Below are positions 11,567 to 25,313 of a stretch of 64,000 nucleotides of DNA, piece by piece (the first letter of the stretch is position 1; each line of letters opens with the position of its first letter). The position numbers and the translations under genes are program-made. The stretch lies in NCBI GenBank assembly GCA_021613335.1, contig JAJTWR010000021.1, positions 1,413,501-1,477,500 on the forward strand, read 5' to 3'. The notes beneath the pieces were generated by a model. It ran no database searches. It saw nothing but the letters and a program-made list of their open reading frames with translations, and was not told the origin of the DNA. The DNA comes from Whitmania pigra. Its lineage: Eukaryota; Annelida; Clitellata; Hirudinida; Haemopidae.

Positions 11567-12653
11567 ACAAAAAGAATAACGAATAAGACCAGATTTTATA
11601 TATCAAGAAATTAATATTTTTAATATAAACAGGTTATTTGCAATAATTTTCAAGTATATTGATATTTACGTGGCGCATTTATTTGACTGTCAAACTATTA
11701 TTGTCATATGATTGCAAAAGACTAAGGATAAACGGATGGACTGGATGGATTAATGAAACATAGCTTAAGATTTTGTTATAAGTTGGCGAATATACGATAT
11801 TCTCCGTTGTTGGATTGTTGAGAATCATCAATTTGAAACTATTACTTTATTTTTAAATGTAAATAACAAAATTATTAATTAATTTTAATAAAAATTAAAA
11901 TTTCAATATTTATTTAATATAAATATTTAAGAAAAAGACTACTGACGATGGCTGAGTAACACTTTAAAAAGGTCAAATACTCTATCAATATCAAAGTGAC
12001 ACAAAATCTCTCATTTGAATGTGCTCGTTTGTTTTTGAATTTTCAAATGCCTTAAAGTTTTGAGAATAAAAGTATAAATATGTGATTTAGTGTTATTTAT
12101 AAGATAACGCGGCCATACTGAAGTCATAATTGCATGATAAACAAAATCGATGAAATATTTTGACATTTTTATTGCAATTAATTTAAAAATTTATTGATTA
12201 AATAAATAAATATTTATTTTAGTTTGTAAAATTATATTATAACGTTTATAAATGATGCTCCAGTGTTTTTCGTCTATTGTTAGTGTTTCCTGTTTAGCTT
12301 CTGTCAACATGGCTACCTCCTCGTCAAAATAAAAAAAAATCGTTGGATTATCGACCTTATAAATATTGTTCAGGAGCCTGCACATTTTAATTTTTGTGTA
12401 ATCAACTTAAAAGCGAAGCGGTTGGTGTTACGATCGTGTGTTGCCATTCAACGTCTCTTCGCGCCTTCATACTTCACATGTCAACTTAGGAATTATAGGA
12501 TTTTATTAAACTTTATTATAAATTAGAGTCATTTGGACAATTTAGTAATTTGTTTACCAAACTTTTCACTGAGGCGGGAGGTTTCACATCTGAAATTACT
12601 TTGTTTAAAACTTAGAAATCGAATTCAAAATTTTAGCGCTCAAAACACAAATC
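11567..12653. other. intergenic region upstream of PPP4R3
   Basis: AT-rich, with no supported gene. It should hold the PPP4R3 promoter; no clear TATA box was seen near the ATG at 12654. Confidence 0.5.
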
Positions 12654-15600
12654 ATGGCTGAAAACGGAAAGACCGAAAAAGATGAAAAAATGAGGGTGAA
12701 GCTGTACATGCTAAACGCCGGAAGGGTTTGGGATGATCAGGGAACAGGCTACGTCTCATCGACGTTTATCGAGAAGACGAAAAATATGTTTCTTCTCGTT
12801 AAAGAAGAGAATAGAAGTAAGGATAAGCTTACGCTTTTATTTATTTTTTATGAATTTTGTTTTCTATTACATTCGTGGCTAAGTAAGTCCTTTGATAGAA
12901 GAAAGTATCCACAATGGATTATAACATGGTTTCTGTTCTTGCAATGTTTCTACAATGCTGATCTTGTATTCTGCGTGTTTAATGGGCACCACAAGGTGAA
13001 CGGCTTAAGATGAATCATTAACAAGCATCAGTAAGTTGTAGAAACCAATTGAGGGTTGTTCATTAGACAGCAGGTGCTAAGAAACCTTATTGATTAGTAC
13101 CAGTCAGTGTGCTGTTGAAGTGCCTTTGTGATATTTGTATTACTGCTAGCCTAGGTTGAACTGGTATGACTATAAATGCCTAAGTACTTGATTGTTTTGT
13201 GGAAAGTATGCATGTTTACACAAAACATTGGGACTAACTTACTAGTTTGACAAATCATCTTGACATTAATAGGATCCTAGTCATATTGCAACTACATTAG
13301 GTGTTATTCACTGAATTTAGAAACATTTCAATGTGTCTGACTTTTGCTGTGGGTAATGCCATGTTTTACGATTGAATTGATTGCTAGAATGATAATAATC
13401 ATTGCGTCATTGTAATTTAATGCATAATTTCATTACCTATCCTTAAGTCATGTGTTTGTGTTCATATAATCCAATTTTTAGTATTAAATATTTTGTTAAT
13501 CTAAGTAAGTGTTTTAAATATTAGCGTATTATTGAAGCATTATGCAATAAGTTTTAAGAGAGTTAAATAATTGGAAATGGTAAAACTTTTAAAATGAGGT
13601 CTTGAAGCTTTCAGAGAAGGCCTTTATATAAGCATGCAACTGAAGCATCACACATCAAATAGCCATCATTTGAAATGCTAATGCCCGTTATGTTCCTCTA
13701 CAGATACCGTTCTGCTTGAGTCCAAAATACAACTCAATACAGCCTATCAGAAACAACAGGTCAGATTTTTGTTTGAAAAATTAAGATAGAGACCCTAATC
13801 TAAGCTAGGTTGCTAGGTGTATCTTAACATTTGCTTGATTCAATCTAACTAGTTGGGTTCTGTAAGGAAGTCTGCTCATTTCACAGAATACAAATTATGC
13901 TATCAGATAGATTGGTTGCAGCTTTTCTTATTGTAATATAATCTTTCATCAACCAAGGAATGTTTTTTTTTTCAGGAGACCCTCATAGTTTGGTCAGAGG
14001 CTGATAGTTACGACTATGCCCTAAGTTTTCAGAACAAAGCTGGTTGTGATGAAATCTGGGCACAGATTTGTCAGGTGAGAAAGGTCTAGTTTAATGTTAT
14101 CTAGTTTGTCTGGCTGAACTATTGAGTTGTATTCGTGTTCAAGCCGATTTGTTGTTACTTGCGATACTATACTGTACTTGTAACAAAATATTAAAGTTAG
14201 CGCAAAACTTTCAATTATCAGGTCCAAGGTAAAGATCCGTCTGTCGATGTCACTCAGGACATTTTAGATCAGGATGACGGAGATGCAGATGATGACAGGT
14301 TCGATTCTGTTGGTTCTGGTCACGTCGGTCACCATGATGACATTGTCGAGAGAGTATCCATGTCATTACCTCCATGCGAACTCTCAAAGCTGGATGACAT
14401 CATAGAAGTTTTTCAGGTTTGCAAATTCACATTCAAAATGTCTATACAACTATGTCCATGCGAACATGTACAATATTTACATAGATGTTACCTAATTGAA
14501 ATTGGATTTCATGAATTAATAATGTTGTCACTTTTGCTTACATAAAAAACCATGCACATTGTGTTTGTTTAACAGGCTTCCATGGCAACTCCAATCAAAA
14601 GAGAGAAACTGGCTACTCTCATTGAAAATGAAAATTACGTTCCGAAGCTGGCCAACCTGTTTCGCATGAGCGAAGACATGGAAGACACCAGCTCCCTACA
14701 CAAACTGTTCACAGCCTTTAAGACCCTCTTCTTCCTCAACAAGACACCGGTCTTTGAGGCCATGTTTGCCGACGATGTCATCTTCGACGTGATCGGCGCC
14801 ATGGAGTACGACCATTCTCTTCCGAAGCCGGTCAAGCACAGGGAGTACCTCAAAACTCAGACGAGGCTGAAACAAGCCATACCGATAGACAACTCAGAAC
14901 TCATCCAGAAGATTCACCAGACGTACAGGGTCCAGTACATCCAGGATGCCATCCTTCCAGCTCCTTCTGTCTTTGAGGAGAACCTTCTCTCGACTCTCAA
15001 CTCGTTCATATATTTCAACAAGATGGAAATTGTCAGCGTTCTTCAGGTTAGTCCACATGGATTTCAATTTCTGTGTGTAGGGCACTCGAAAGATAAATAA
15101 TCGTAAAGTAAAAATAATCGATTGTTGTATGGATTATGTAAATGGAATTGTTAAGAGTACATCTCAATCTAAATATATATTTAGGCATTAGAGGGTTGAT
15201 ATTATACAATATACAATATTGTAATGATTTCATGCTATTACAAATTTCCTATTTTCTTACTCCTTTGTGAAATTAAGAAAAAAATTTATTAGAGCTGCCA
15301 TTTCAGGACCATCTTAAAAAATGGATGTGTATCTAGTTTCTATTTGTTATTTATTATATTAGAGGCCATTTGCCGCCTCAGCAATTTGGAGACATGACTG
15401 TTGCTCAATACTTTCATTTCGAAACATTAAGTTGCTTTTGTTTTGAGTAACAGATCATTCACATAGCTATTGCCATGTATTTTCTGTATTTATTAGTCAC
15501 TTTGTGTTAGAAGTTCATAAATCACCTTTGAACAATTTTTTGATCAAAGGTCGTTTGGAAGTATTTTTTGTCTATATAATGCACCGAATCATAACACAAT

Positions 15601-17404
15601 CTCATGAGATAAGATCCTTTCTTTATTCTAAACATTTAAACAATTGAGTTAATTAATCAAAGTAATTAAAAAATGTTTTATCCTATCCTGCATTTAATTT
15701 AAAACATAAGAGAGTAATGATTCTTCTCGTGCCTAATTTGTCATTTTAATTACCATAATCCATATACCATTTGACCTTCAAACCTGACCTTTCACAATCC
15801 AGGAGGATGAGAAGTACCTACAAACATTGTTCAGACAGCTGATCGATGACGACACGGATGACGAAGCACGAAAGGACATGGTTATCTTCCTTAAAGAATT
15901 CTGTTCCTTCTCACAGAATCTTGCTCAGCAGAACAGAGAAGGATTCTACAAGGTATTAACGATGACTTTCATTTTCACTACACAACTATTTTACAGTGAA
16001 GTGTCCCCTTTATTGACTTGTTTACATGTGCTATTGTTATAGGTATTATCAAAACTTGGGATCTTGAATGCACTGGAGATAATCCTGGTAAGTTGATTGC
16101 TCTTCATTTGTTTAGAAGAGTCAAGATGTCACTTTACGAACCTGTTAACAAAATTTCTTGACATTTAGTTTGGATTATGAATGACGAGACACTAACTAAA
16201 ACTTGATTGATTAAATAACAAATTGCTTCTCAAGGGCATGGATGATGCTGTGATGAAGTCCCTGGCTGTTGACATTTTCTCCTACGTTGTTGAATTCAGT
16301 CCTTCCATGGTTAGAGAGTTTTTCCTTCAAGAATCTCAAAGGCAGGAAGATGTGAGTACAATGTTTTACTAATTGATATTCGCTCTTAATGTTTCACTAA
16401 TAGTCACTGAGCTTTTAAAGACACGTTGGTTTTGCTTTAAGTTAGTGTGGAACATATGGTAACGGTAAATTTCATAGCCATTTTGTATAACTTGAAAAAG
16501 TTGCTAAATTAATAAGACAATATTTAATGTAAAATTTATTATAAAAAAAACCAAATGTTCACCAATTGACTGCCCAGGTTGCTAATCATTTGACAACTTT
16601 TTCTATAGGAAGACCTCTTAATCAACATGGTAATAGAACAGATGATAACTGACTCGGATCCAGGTAGGTCAAATAATTGCGTTGGAATTTTCCCACTTTC
16701 ACTTATTTTTCAATCTAAATTCACATGTGTCCTTAAGCTGAAATGCTCAGCATGGGGCAATTTATCATTTGGGATCTGTTTATGCATAGATAATTAATTT
16801 TAATTGCCCATTAATTTGAGGTTGTTTTCAAACAGAGTTGGGAGGTGCATTGCAGCTGATGGGCATCATAAGGTTGCTCATTGACCCTGAAAATATGACC
16901 ACTACACCCGTGAGTTTCAATTCTTACAAAATTATTTTACCGGGAAGTTTTCATTTTTATGACCTTAATTAATATAATCATTTTTCACGAACCTTATAAA
17001 CAGCAAAAGAATGAGAAATCAGAGTTCTTGTCTTTTTTCTATCCTCACTGTATGCACGTCCTCACCGCTCCACTCTTTGCAAATACGGCTGGTGACAAGC
17101 CTAGTAAAGGTAACAGTTCAACTTCAATTGTCTGCTTTAATCGTTTGCGAAAATGTAGACATGTTACACTATCTAACTGTTTGGTTATTAATGACTCGAA
17201 GATCATTCATTGAGCTCCTTATCTTTGTTTCAGACGATTATCAGACTGCTCAGTTGTTGGCTCACATTTTGGAGTTGTTGATGTTCTGCGTGGAGCACCA
17301 CACGTACCACATCAAGACTTACATGATCAATAAGCACCTCCTCAAGAGAATCCTAGTCCTCCTCAAGTCCAGACATGCCTTCCTTCAGCTAGGTGAGCTG
17401 ATGG

Positions 17405-17438
<34 letters not shown>

Positions 17439-19698
17439 AATAATAATAATGATAATAATAATAATAATCTGTCTTGTTACATTTGTTATTAGCCATAGGA
17501 AATGATTTGTACTTGTAACATTCATTCAAACATGCATTGATTTCAGCTGTTATGCTAGACTTGCTTTCTATTAGTCATGAGTTTTATAATTGCTTGTTTA
17601 ATCTTAATCATTATTTTGTTTTTAACAGTTATTGTCTAACCTTATTTTCATCAGCTCACATGCTATTCTGGGTTGCTTATTGATCTTCTGTCATCAATTT
17701 TGTATTGCTTTCTGTATTATCATTAAGAGTGTTTATGCTGTGTTCCTTTGTGACAAGAGGGATATTGTCTTAATAGCTAGTTGACTAATTAATAATTAAA
17801 AAGCCATAAGAGTTTTGATTGATTTCAAATTGATGTATTGGACACACAAGGGATATATATATAAGTTAAAAAAATGGGGAGGATTTAATGTTTATGTTGC
17901 CATCTTTTGCAGCTTCATTGAGGCTCCTAAGAAGGACTATAGGACTGAAGGATGAATTCTACAATAGACACATCATCAAGTTCGACCTCATGAAAATTGT
18001 TGTCGATGCTTTTGTTGCCAACGGCCAAAAGTACAACCTCTTCAACTCTGCTGTTCTTGAACTTTTTGAGTTTGTGAAATCCGTTAGTATTTCCTTTCAT
18101 TTAGAATCTTTTTCTACATTGATTAGTGGGATCAGTTGCATAATCCTGTTATATATTGATAATTTTGTTTTATTACACTTATTTTATTATTTGTATTAAC
18201 CTAATAGCTTATTGGTAATCGCCTTGAGATGACATCCACTTAATTAATTCACTTCTCAATTCCAGGAGGACATCAAATCACTGACTATGTACTTTGTCAA
18301 GAACCACTTCAAGCACTTCGAGTCCATTTCCTACGTCCAGACTTTTAAGGTCTTGAAGCAGCGATACGAACAGCAGCAAGAGAAGTTCACCGCCACCTCG
18401 GAGACTGTGGACTTCATGTCTTCCGTGCCCATGAAACCTGACCATTCAATGGACGAGGATGAAGAAGCATGGTTCGATCAAGATGATGACTTGGATGATG
18501 TTCCGTCAAAACTCAATCCTAAGCTTGACTTTGAAACATTCTCACCGACTGGAAAATTTCTCTCCAGCAAACTCCAAGGTAATTTTCATACATTATTTTT
18601 GGCTCAATTGATTTCATAAATTTAATAAAATATCCACTGTTAATTAGTCAATAAGTAAATTTCAAGGCAAAATATTATACATTTTATAAATTAATATATT
18701 AGAAAGAATATTGAAATACAAAGTAATGTTTCATCTCAGCCGGCAACAACACGCTCGTCCGATCTCCTATGCCTCACCAGACTTTATCCTCCATCAATCA
18801 TTGCAATAAACCAGGCAGCATCAGTTTCAGTCTCAATCTCAAGGATCACCAGGCATTTTCGGGGGCTGTCGGCAAATCCGACAAGCTGGAGACGACGGAT
18901 GCCGAGAGCCGAACGACCGAAGATCGCGATGGAATTTCTAGTGGCAGCAGCAACAACAGCATACTGGTATCAGTTCCAAACAGCAGCCCTTGTGCCTCTG
19001 TTACCAAGACCACACAAGCACTCATATGCTCAGACTCCTTAGCTATTAACACAGCCAGTACATCACCAACTTATAACCCATCCATTTTTAATGACTCATC
19101 TGTGTCAGGGGGACTGGTTGCTGTCAAGGTTAAAACGGTTAGTTTTGGGAAATTATTGATCTATGTAGAGATAATAACAAAGATATATCAGATGAAGTAT
19201 TTCTTTACTTAGTTGATGAATGCAATAATGATAGTGATTTATATATATAATTTTACTAATAATGTTAACAATGTCATATCAATTAAATTTACTAGTTTAT
19301 TTTTAATCAATTTAAAATATTACATCTTTATGAATTAATTTAGCTTTGCATAATTGTCTACTTGGATTTTTTTTTGAAGAATTGGTTTTACCTTCAAACA
19401 CGTGTTTTGATATTTTCAGCCAAGTCTCATGGGCCTGGTAGATTATGATGATGACGACGATGAGGAAGGAGATGCGAGCAGCAGCAGTACACCTGATGTC
19501 GCGATCGCCAACAGGAATACAGGTAAAGGCTCGTGTAACACGAACGCTAACGCCAATTCTCTGGGCCGCGTCATTGCCTCGGAAGTCGAGATGTCCCTCG
19601 AACAGAAGGAAACGTCAACAACCACCGGTGTCGGCAGCAACGACCATGATATCGATTGTCTGGCTCCCGCTGCTAAGCGACCGAGACTGGAAATATAG
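12654..19698 (+). CDS. PPP4R3: serine/threonine-protein phosphatase 4 regulatory subunit 3 (SMEK/falafel)
   Basis: Regulatory and substrate-targeting subunit of PP4, acting in the nucleus and at centrosomes. Sixteen exons: 12654-12816, 13704-13759, 13976-14074, 14222-14416, 14576-15046, 15803-15952, 16043-16087, 16235-16351, 16609-16663, 16836-16909, 17004-17109, 17234-17392, 17913-18082, 18266-18578, 18740-19137 and 19420-19698. All join in frame to about 949 residues (946 if exon 15 stops at 19128). In order: an N-terminal EVH1/PH-like domain ([20 protein letters not shown]), the conserved SMEK armadillo-like region (for example [20 protein letters not shown] and [11 protein letters not shown]), an acidic linker, a Ser-rich region and the family C-terminus [13 protein letters not shown]...AAKRPRLEI, a basic nuclear signal. 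Length and motif order match vertebrate PPP4R3A/B and fly falafel. No lesion was seen. Confidence 0.96.
17405..17468. repeat. (ATA)n microsatellite in a PPP4R3 intron
   Basis: A run of ATA units with a few ATG variants, starting 12 nt after the exon 12 donor. Confidence 0.9.
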
Positions 19699-20475
19699 GC
19701 ACTTAAAAACAGAGTTTCTTGCTTTCCGGGCGGATGTTTTTATCACTTTGTTGCAGCTCGTGAGGATGTTTTTAAACGAGGGAAGTTACGATCAGGAAAA
19801 GTCTGGCATGGGGCGCTCGTACCGTGACTGAAGCCCCGCCAGTTGAGAGAGTTCTGCAAGTTATTTTAACTTGTTACCTTGTTTTGGTTATCTTCAAAAA
19901 TACAATTGCTTGTCAAGGCCTAGGTGTCTGCTCTCTGGGTTTATAGATGTTTGTTACGTCGGAATGTAAATAAGAACGTGTAAAGAGATGACTATTGTGT
20001 ATGTATGTAAGTATGTTTTACGAGCGTGTAGTTATGTTGCTTTGTTTACGAGGGTGTCTTTGTGACAGTTGTCTTACACAGGGACCTCTGAATAGGTATT
20101 GAAATTGTTGGACTGGACTGGGTGTTGACCTTTGACCTATAAGATTTGAGTTGTCACGATCTCCGCCGAAGTAGGTATGGTCTGATGGTCTGTGGTCATT
20201 TTAGTGTTACTTTTTTATGTTCGGCCGAGCGTGGATGGAGATGTCTGGATTGCTGTAGAAGATTGTGTTTTAGTGTATCGTCTGCGCCGGTTTCGTTTTT
20301 GTTGTCTTGTTAGGGAGAAAATCATTCAGAACCGAAATGATTTTTTGATGGGACAGTATGACGTTCTGTTCATCATTGTTATTTGTTTGTGTATCTTCAA
20401 TTTAGTTTATACCTGAGTTTTGACCTCCTTTTTTTAACGGGAATCATCAGGGCATGAAGATGGAAGTTAATAATT

Positions 20476-20481
20476 AATAAA
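20476..20481 (+). terminator. candidate polyadenylation signal of PPP4R3
   Basis: AATAAA about 780 nt after the PPP4R3 stop, at the end of a moderately GC-balanced 3' UTR and before the sequence turns strongly AT-rich. Confidence 0.4.
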
Positions 20482-20838
20482 TAACTGATAATTAATCATT
20501 AATAGAAAACGTACAAAATCACATTTCTGCTCATAAATGCATGGAAATACCACTCCAATTATAAAAACAAAAATTTTGGCATACTTAAAGCCAATTTTAT
20601 TTCAATAACTTTTTACGTAGGTAGTAAACATTAGTAAATAACAATAATATTAGAAAAGAATATTAGAAACAAGCTAAATAAATAATATTCCAAAATAATT
20701 CTAGGAATAACCCTCAAACAACTGGGATCTCCGTCATAACGATGATTATGGTAATGATAGAACATATACAAATATTTCCTTCAAAATAATAAATGTTTAA
20801 CAGAAATAGGACCGTTTCATCTTTTATCTTTGCCCCAC

Positions 20839-21714
20839 TCTCCTAATGCAGGGTACTACAAAACCAAACATCCTTGCCCTTCTGCAAAATTAATACCACG
20901 GCCGACAGTAGCAGAGCCTGTTGCTTTTGTTGGATGGCCAATCTCTCCTTGCCTGTTTGGCTTGAAGAGGTTGTTGTCCATTTCAGTGAAGGAGAACCTG
21001 TCTGCGAAGCAGGGCATGTCGACTAGCATCTTGGTTTTGGGTTATCGTGCCTGTAGTCTACAGCATCTCTGCGTTAGACCTTGACTTTACTCGCTTCCGA
21101 GCAAGTAGTCCCTGATGACTTTATTGAGACGGAGAACCCACCCGTAGGAGTTGTTCAAGTGAGGCTGCCTGGAAAATAAGGAAGTAATGATGATGACGAT
21201 GGCACTTGTGGCTGGTCTTAAGTTAAAGAAATTTTGTTTATAGTTCGATTTGTAATGAATGTGTTGTCAAAGGTTTCGTATTTCCGTTTACTAATAAGTC
21301 TAGCTTGAATCTAAAGCGATGCACTTTAAAACAGTTGTAAATATTGAAGCTGAAATGATTTTAATACAAACACCACAAATTCTGTTTTTAATAATTATTA
21401 TTACAGCACGTTCACGTATTATTATATGTATGTGTTTATTAATATTATTTAATTGCACTAACAATGTGAACATGTTTTGGTGGAAAAATATTTCACTTGT
21501 CGTAATTTATTGTAACTTATTAAATGTGTTTCGATTTTAAAATAAATGCATTGCCAACATAAATATGATTCGATGCAAAATATTTAACAAAATAATGCAT
21601 AGCCTGGAGTACGGCATGGGTCTTTCCTCCAGGGGCGGTCAAGGACATTGCAGCCGTTTATAAGGTCGAGAGCAAGTACAGGTAGAATCGAATCAGCATC
21701 CATGAAGTAGTAAT
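20839..21714 (-). pseudogene. NSUN3/NSUN4-type m5C RNA methyltransferase relic
   Basis: Reading from 21714 leftward, the minus strand encodes DYYFMDADSILPVLALDLIN then NVLD, the start of the NSUN SAM-binding motif (family LDLCAAPGGKT). The next bases read as APGGKTHAVLQAM only after a frame change, with the middle of the motif missing. A second block (about 21170-20839) has SYGWVLRLNKVIRDYL, an in-frame stop, then MLVDMPCFADRFSFTEMDNN (family motif DxPC). A two-base loss shifts the frame in the following GER segment, and a further change destroys the catalytic STC motif (reads CSTLH then stop). NSUN3/4 are mitochondrial tRNA/rRNA cytosine-5 methyltransferases. Homology is convincing; distinguishing NSUN3 from NSUN4 is not possible here. 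All signature motifs are broken, so this is called a pseudogene, with assembly error as the alternative. Confidence 0.7.
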
Positions 21715-21719
21715 CTGGT

Positions 21720-22250
21720 ATTTTATTAGTTGAATCATAAGCTAGGTCATGAGGTCACAAACTTAATCAATTTATGTGTTTTGGTTAATAATAACAATAA
21801 CAAATATTGAATATCAATGACTCATCTATAATGATCAACTCATGAAAAATATTTTAATTTTTCCAAACAGCCATTAAAGATATTTGAATGCTCTATTTGG
21901 ACAATCTACTTAAACATTTTTATTTTCAATATTTATCAAAATATATTTTTTTAAACATTTAAATTTGGTTTGAAGTAAATTCGAACAAAATTTTTATTTT
22001 ATTTTATATTACGTAGAATATTATAAGGCACAACTATTCAAAAATTCAAAGTGGGCTTATAGTTTTTATCCAGTGAATTTTTAAATTTTGCTTGAACGTT
22101 GCGAAGCTGCTAAACATCTCAGGTAAGCCAAGTTAGCGACAAATTGTTGTTACTTTTTATATTTTGTGAACCCAAATTTCAAAATATTAACACACAAGTT
22201 CCAATTCTTATTTTTTTTTAATTTAACTGTATATCAGCTTTTAATCAAAG
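21720..22250. other. AT-rich spacer
   Basis: No exon supported. A minus-strand AATAAA at 22251-22256 may end the transcript of the next gene to the right. Confidence 0.4.
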
Positions 22251-22365
22251 TTTATTTTTAAACGCACAATCACTTTCGTTCCACAAAACCTCGCAATTCG
22301 CTTTCTTGATCCACATCATTTTTAAATTTTGTCCAAGCTCTGTTGTCATACCGTATTTATGAATA

Positions 22366-25273
22366 TTACTTATAATTTCTTTTTGCAAATGAGTATTTTG
22401 GCATGTTATTCACTACAAAGTATAACTCCTCTAAAATTGCCTAAAATGATCAAATCAAATAAGATATCGGTTGCAGTTTAAAATAACTCACGTGTTTATA
22501 TACCTGGTCAACCTTCTCACCGCTAATAATCATTAGCAAATCATCGATGTAATGTTCTTGTCCTCTCGGTAAATATAAGAATGGACTACACGGAAACAAA
22601 TTCAGTTTTTGTATTAAATTATGAGATAGAGTTACGCAATAATTAAAATAGCAAGTTAAATGGAACAAAGTCATCCACCCACCAAATCCTCATTGTAAAT
22701 TTAATCCATTGGAATCGATATGATTCCGATCCTGGCTTCTTCAAAGTGTTTTTGACAATTTTTCTGGGAAAAATATCTTCGTCATCCCAGAAGATCTCTG
22801 ATTCGTATCCTTTAGGAAAATCTTCCATCTAAATGAATCAATAAGTTATAAATAAAATATAAATTATCGATAAAATCAGGGACGTAATTTTTGGGGGGAG
22901 CGTTGACCGGACGCAAAAAATTTCTTCATCATCTCTTCCCGTTTTACGAGGATTTGGCCCCCCTCCTCCCGGTGGGAAAAGGCTGAAATGACGTCCGTGG
23001 ATGTGCCGTGCATTATGGCAGGATGGGTCGCATTTTGCGGTCATAACGATAGCCCTCGCAACGTGTCGCGTTCGCAAACTATGTAAATGTAAAGCTATTT
23101 TTGTGAAATAAAGATCCGAACACGTTGACTCGGTATTTCAGTGCAACCGAGAAAGGCTTTCAAAATAACCTCGTAATTCAACGGACCTTAATATATCAGC
23201 CTACCGTCTAGATATCCTATTCGGACAATCAAGAGGTCGGCTCAGCACAAATACAAAAAGAAGAGTGACTGAATATCTAAATTACCTCAAGAACTTCAGC
23301 AGTTTTCCAGAAAGCTGTTTGAATAATGTTCATAAGTTCCAGTCGATTTAAAAAAGGATCGAAGAACACGTGTTTTTCGAGCGTTAAATCTTCCGAATGT
23401 GTTTCTGAGTTCAAAGATTCTTTTGACTCTCCTGTCAACCGATGGTCATCCAAAATACGGACTCCTACTCCATCACCATTGTTTTCCGATATATATGGTT
23501 CGCGTCTGTAGCCATGAAGGCATTTCTCTAATTCTTTCCATTTATCCGGTTGTACGCTCTTGAAATGTGATGACATAATATTAACATTTTAAACAAACTT
23601 AACTAATCATTAAGTAATAATTAATCATATATAACTAATATCCGAACTGTTATCAATAACTCACGCTTGATACAAAACGAAATTCTGAACAGAAGATGTT
23701 AACTAAACTGAGCATGTAACTCAAAAACTCAATGTCAATGGGCAAACTGGTTCTGCCGAATGATCCATTTTTTTTATATGTCTGAAATTGAATTTTTAAA
23801 AGTCAACATTATTTGTCTAGTAATAATCAATAAGATTATCTGTGCAATGCTGCGCCATGTGTCACTGCCCACTAAAATGGCACCATTTCAGATTTGCCAA
23901 TGAAATTGGCGCCATTTAAATGCTTCATGTAATTTTGAACATCTACTACCTCCAAACATCCTCTTATAAAAGACTCAATGAATTTGATTCTCTGACTTTC
24001 ATCGTTTGAAGACATGAAATAGGCATACAAGTGGTCTAATAGCAAACGTGGGAAATTTTTATAACCGAGAAAGTTGAATTCTTGAATTGATGGATTTTGC
24101 TTCTGAAAATGTCGAAATATTTGTATCGCATATAATTAAATTTACAATTAATTCTGGTTTTATAAAATAAATATTGTAATTGTATTAATTGTACATGGGA
24201 ATTATTTCAAACCATCCAAGTCGTGAATCTTTGTTCCATAAATATAAATTTCTCTAAAATGTTGTCCTCATATTGAAGTAGGGCTTGAGCTAAAGATTTT
24301 AATAAAATATATATGTAAAATGTTTGACGACGTTAAATAATCATGAAATCATTGCAATATTATTAAAGATAATCACTTGTAATGACTAGGAAATAAACAG
24401 TGATAAATGTTCTTACATTGACGACTCAACCACTTTGCAATTCTCCGTTTTTTTGGGCAATGAGGTAATGGAAGATTTCTTAATTTGAACAGGAATGTAA
24501 TGGCAACTGAAAAGCGTGAAGGTTATAAAATGGTGAATTAATTAAAGTGTATTAAATATTCGTGACCTCATTAACAAATTAACAAATCTAAATATTGAAT
24601 TAAGTACCTGACATGTCCGGATGATGTGCTTCGAAAGTAAGATTCTGTAACTTTTCAGCCGCTGCTCTCATCGCTTTCACTGCCAGGCATGCATTGTTGA
24701 GGTCCCATGAATCAATTAAGATTCTAGCTTGTCTATTTTAGATTATAAATGACAGTTTATAATTTTTAAGTTAAAGATTCATATTAACTGTTTTTTCATA
24801 CCTTGTGACCCATTCACTAATCATATAACAGGGACAAATCTCGAGCAACTGAGTTAAAGGCCCCTTAAAAATTTGAACTGCTCTAGGCTTGGAAAATAAT
24901 TAAACTATTAAATATTATAATATTAAAAATTAATTTAAAAAGATTATTAAAATTATTCATTCTATTAAATAAGGTGAAAACAAAAAATATTATATTACAA
25001 TCTTTTCTATAAGAAAATTGTATAATTCCTCTGAGGTCTTGACAAGCAATGACAATGCATCTCCAGATTGTAATCCTGTAAATGTAATTGGCTTGTTTGA
25101 CATTTTTCGAAGAAACAGTTGTAACATTTGAGGCATATAAATTAAAACAAGTTCCACTAACGTAACGAGTCATCGTTAAGCTGGTTATGGTTCGGAATTA
25201 TTATATCATCAATTTCACAGAGAAAATCTGAATTTCTTGGCAGATATAAACTGATAAAATGAAAATTTGTTTC

Positions 25274-25313
<40 letters not shown>

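Noticed and set aside
22200..22362. Open frames after the stop of the unidentified gene (for example reading LGQNLKMMWIKK)
   Set aside because: They do not join any upstream exon in phase, while the 22440-22366 exon does; treated as 3' UTR.
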